This document shows, one piece after another, positions 62,613 to 64,000 of a stretch of DNA of 64,000 nt; within the stretch, counting starts at the first letter, position 1, and every line of letters starts with the position of its first letter. Source of the stretch: Pistricoccus aurantiacus (GTDB taxonomy: Bacteria; Pseudomonadota; Gammaproteobacteria; Pseudomonadales; Halomonadaceae). Both the position numbers and the translations under genes were made by a program. The notes beneath the pieces are model-generated. The model was not told the origin of the DNA. It made no database searches and saw only the letters and a list, made by a program, of their open reading frames with translations. The stretch is taken from positions 682,001 to 746,000 of the forward strand of contig NZ_CP042382.1 of the NCBI RefSeq assembly GCF_007954585.1, written 5' to 3'.

Positions 62613-63089
62613 TTATTTCGTGGACGAGCCTTGGGAAGCGCTTCGCGCCGCTGGCGCGCTATAGGTCGGAGTATCGGCGAAAGGTGCCGGGGGATTCCAC
62701 TGCTGCAATCCGTAGAAGACCCCGAAGATCATGATCACGATCAGCAGCACCCAGATCCAGGTAGGGGTCGGTGCCGGGGTTTCCGCCCGGGAGGGCTCCC
62801 AGTGGGCTTCGCCGGCACCGCCATAGGAGTTGACCAGGATCGGAATCTTGCCTTCCAGGATATCGTTGTCGCTGAGGCCGTTGATGGCAATGCCCGGACC
62901 GTTGCGCACCTCGAAGGTGATATGCCTGACGCCTTTCTGGCCGCCGGCGTCGTAGGCCTCGATACGCAGGGTATGAGGGCCATCATCGAGGACCGTGGTA
63001 TCCAGTTGGAAACGCACCGGGGAGCGATGGCTGATGATGGGCTCCTCGCCGCCATCGAGGAAGATATCGGTGCGGGTCTGATCGTTCAT
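62613..63089 (-). CDS. Ig-like domain protein with C-terminal membrane helix
   Basis: Not assigned to a named family. The 158 residues start with a beta-sandwich of about 90 residues (HRSPVRFQLDTTVLDDGPHTLRIEAYDAGGQKGVRHITFEV), then a Pro/Thr-rich linker and one membrane helix (WIWVLLIVIMIFGVFYGL, about 112-129), then a Pro/Ala-rich tail. It is the last gene of the cytochrome operon: its start overlaps the preceding stop by four bases. It may be an accessory or assembly factor of the respiratory complex encoded upstream; this is inference. Confidence 0.7.
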   Translation of the reverse strand: MNDQTRTDIFLDGGEEPIISHRSPVRFQLDTTVLDDGPHTLRIEAYDAGGQKGVRHITFEVRNGPGIAINGLSDNDILEGKIPILVNSYGGAGEAHWEPSRAETPAPTPTWIWVLLIVIMIFGVFYGLQQWNPPAPFADTPTYSAPAARSASQGSSTK

Positions 63090-63325
63090 GGCTTGTCCTC
63101 ACCCTTATCCTTCAGGATGCGCCGTTTGATATGCTGGTCTTGTCGTTCGCCGGGCCTCAGAAAGCATTTGATGCAATAAGCGGTGACGAACAGCACGATG
63201 AGTCCCCCACCAACGACCAGCAATTTGTCTATCAGTCCGACTCGGTCGACGAACTCGGCGGCTTGGACCTGTATCGTTAGCAGGCAAGCTGTCATCAGCA
63301 TGACGAGAAGTACGCCGCGCATCAT
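63086..63325 (-). CDS. 79-residue membrane protein of the cytochrome operon
   Basis: This small protein has a signal-like first helix ([19 protein letters not shown]), a short polar part and a second helix ([23 protein letters not shown]), followed by a basic tail. Both its start and stop overlap neighbouring genes by four bases, so translation is coupled to the cytochrome gene. The small size and position resemble accessory subunits of heme-copper oxidases. No named family is recognised. Confidence 0.7.
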   Translation of the reverse strand: MMRGVLLVMLMTACLLTIQVQAAEFVDRVGLIDKLLVVGGGLIVLFVTAYCIKCFLRPGERQDQHIKRRILKDKGEDKP

Positions 63326-64000
63326 TTCTCTCCTGCCTCGCGTCGGCCGGCAACATCCTCCGCGGTTGCTGCGGGCGCATCGTTACCCCAGCTGGTGCGC
63401 TCGTGGTTGACGATGGCGGCGATCTGATCGTCGTCGAGCTGATCGGCGAAGCCGGGCATAGGCGAAGCGTACTCGGTGCCGTCGATAGTCCTGCCCTGGG
63501 CGCCATGCAGGATGGTGTCGATATGCTCGCCAGGATCCTCCGCCAGCACCAACGAATTCCCCGCCAGGGGCGGGAAGGTGCCTGGAAGGCCCTGACCATT
63601 GGCCTGATGGCAGCTGGCGCAGTTATTGGCGTAAAGCGTGTCGCCTTTCGCGCCGGCTTGTCCCTCGCTTTCTTCCGCCGGGACGCCTTTCTGGTCCGTT
63701 TCGGCTGAGGCTTCCTGAGTTGTGCCGCCGGCGCCTTCAATGGGAATCTGGCGCAGGGCAAGCAGGTAGGCCACCAGCGCCTGTCCTTGCTCGGTGGGCA
63801 CGACCTTGCCGTCTTCCGGCGCATAGGCTTCAGGGATGGTCACCACTGGTGCATCGCCCTCGGTGCCGGTAGCCGGTTCGAAGAGCCAGGGATAGGCAGG
63901 CATGATCGAATCCTTGACTACCGCACGAGGATTGTAGAGGTGCAGGTATTGCCAGGTTTCGCTGGATTGCCGGGCGCCGATATTGGAAAGATCCGGGCCG
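63322..64000 (-). CDS. cytochrome c with FixO/CcoO-like domain, 5' truncated by window edge
   Basis: The frame stays open to base 64000, so the gene begins outside the window; an internal ATG at 63903 is not the start. The N-terminal visible part [26 protein letters not shown] and [12 protein letters not shown] resembles the C-terminal part of CcoO/FixO, the mono-heme subunit of cbb3-type oxidases. A linker rich in Glu/Gly/Ala follows, then a second cytochrome domain with CASCH as heme site and [24 protein letters not shown]. The fusion of a CcoO-like and a class I cytochrome domain is unusual. The stop overlaps the next gene start. Confidence 0.8.
   Translation of the reverse strand, partial: GPDLSNIGARQSSETWQYLHLYNPRAVVKDSIMPAYPWLFEPATGTEGDAPVVTIPEAYAPEDGKVVPTEQGQALVAYLLALRQIPIEGAGGTTQEASAETDQKGVPAEESEGQAGAKGDTLYANNCASCHQANGQGLPGTFPPLAGNSLVLAEDPGEHIDTILHGAQGRTIDGTEYASPMPGFADQLDDDQIAAIVNHERTSWGNDAPAATAEDVAGRREAGEK

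Overview
The window reads as a chromosomal segment of a GC-rich gammaproteobacterium, most likely a halophile of the Halomonadaceae (Halomonas/Chromohalobacter type). This is inference. It rests on gene content: compatible-solute catabolism, NhaC, BCCT and SSS transporters, two GATase-1/AraC (GbdR-type) regulators and a Csr/Rsm-like small RNA. No rRNA, tRNA or CRISPR array was seen.

Layout. 1-6.7 kb: the 3' part of a baeRF-like gene, purU, an AbrB/PIN toxin-antitoxin pair, a truncated LysE relic, nei, a lipoprotein, an IS4-family insertion sequence and a small cupin gene. 6.8-15.1 kb: glyA-soxBDAG and an NhaC antiporter. 15.3-17.6 kb: a PQQ dehydrogenase with its membrane anchor as a separate gene. 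17.8-22.7 kb: an AraC regulator, a predicted CsrA-sequestering RNA, an FTCD-C-like gene with RNase Z, an OBAP-like lipoprotein and a DUF4174 protein. 22.7-28.7 kb: gbdR, dgcA, gbcA and gbcB. 28.8-36.1 kb: an SSS transporter with a 43-residue partner, a LysR regulator, a BCCT transporter with a BCCT relic beside it, creatininase and creatinase. 36.3-43.3 kb: a chemoreceptor, then an unrecognised four-gene envelope module bracketed by a 32-bp direct repeat whose right copy lies in a serine-hydrolase gene. 43.4-59.5 kb: mostly housekeeping or accessory genes (ExoD, Mut7-C, GGDEF-EAL, GntP, P450 plus FmdE-like, KefC-type, AhpD-like, TDT, YggS, SDR, GATase, methyltransferase, TrhP). 59.7-64 kb: a RelE-like/UvrD/ankyrin helicase and a cytochrome c operon that runs off the window.

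How it works together. Glycine betaine is demethylated by GbcAB to dimethylglycine, then by DgcA to sarcosine. Creatininase and creatinase also deliver sarcosine, from creatinine. SoxBDAG turns sarcosine into glycine plus 5,10-methylene-THF, GlyA combines these into serine, and PurU and possibly the FTCD-C protein balance the folate one-carbon pool. Transporters and GbdR-type regulators are interleaved. purU is separated from soxG by about 5 kb of accessory DNA, which suggests an interrupted ancestral cluster.

The two most interesting items are the RNA near 19.3-19.5 kb, with several GGA-loop hairpins and a strong terminator, and the 38.7-42.0 kb four-gene module.
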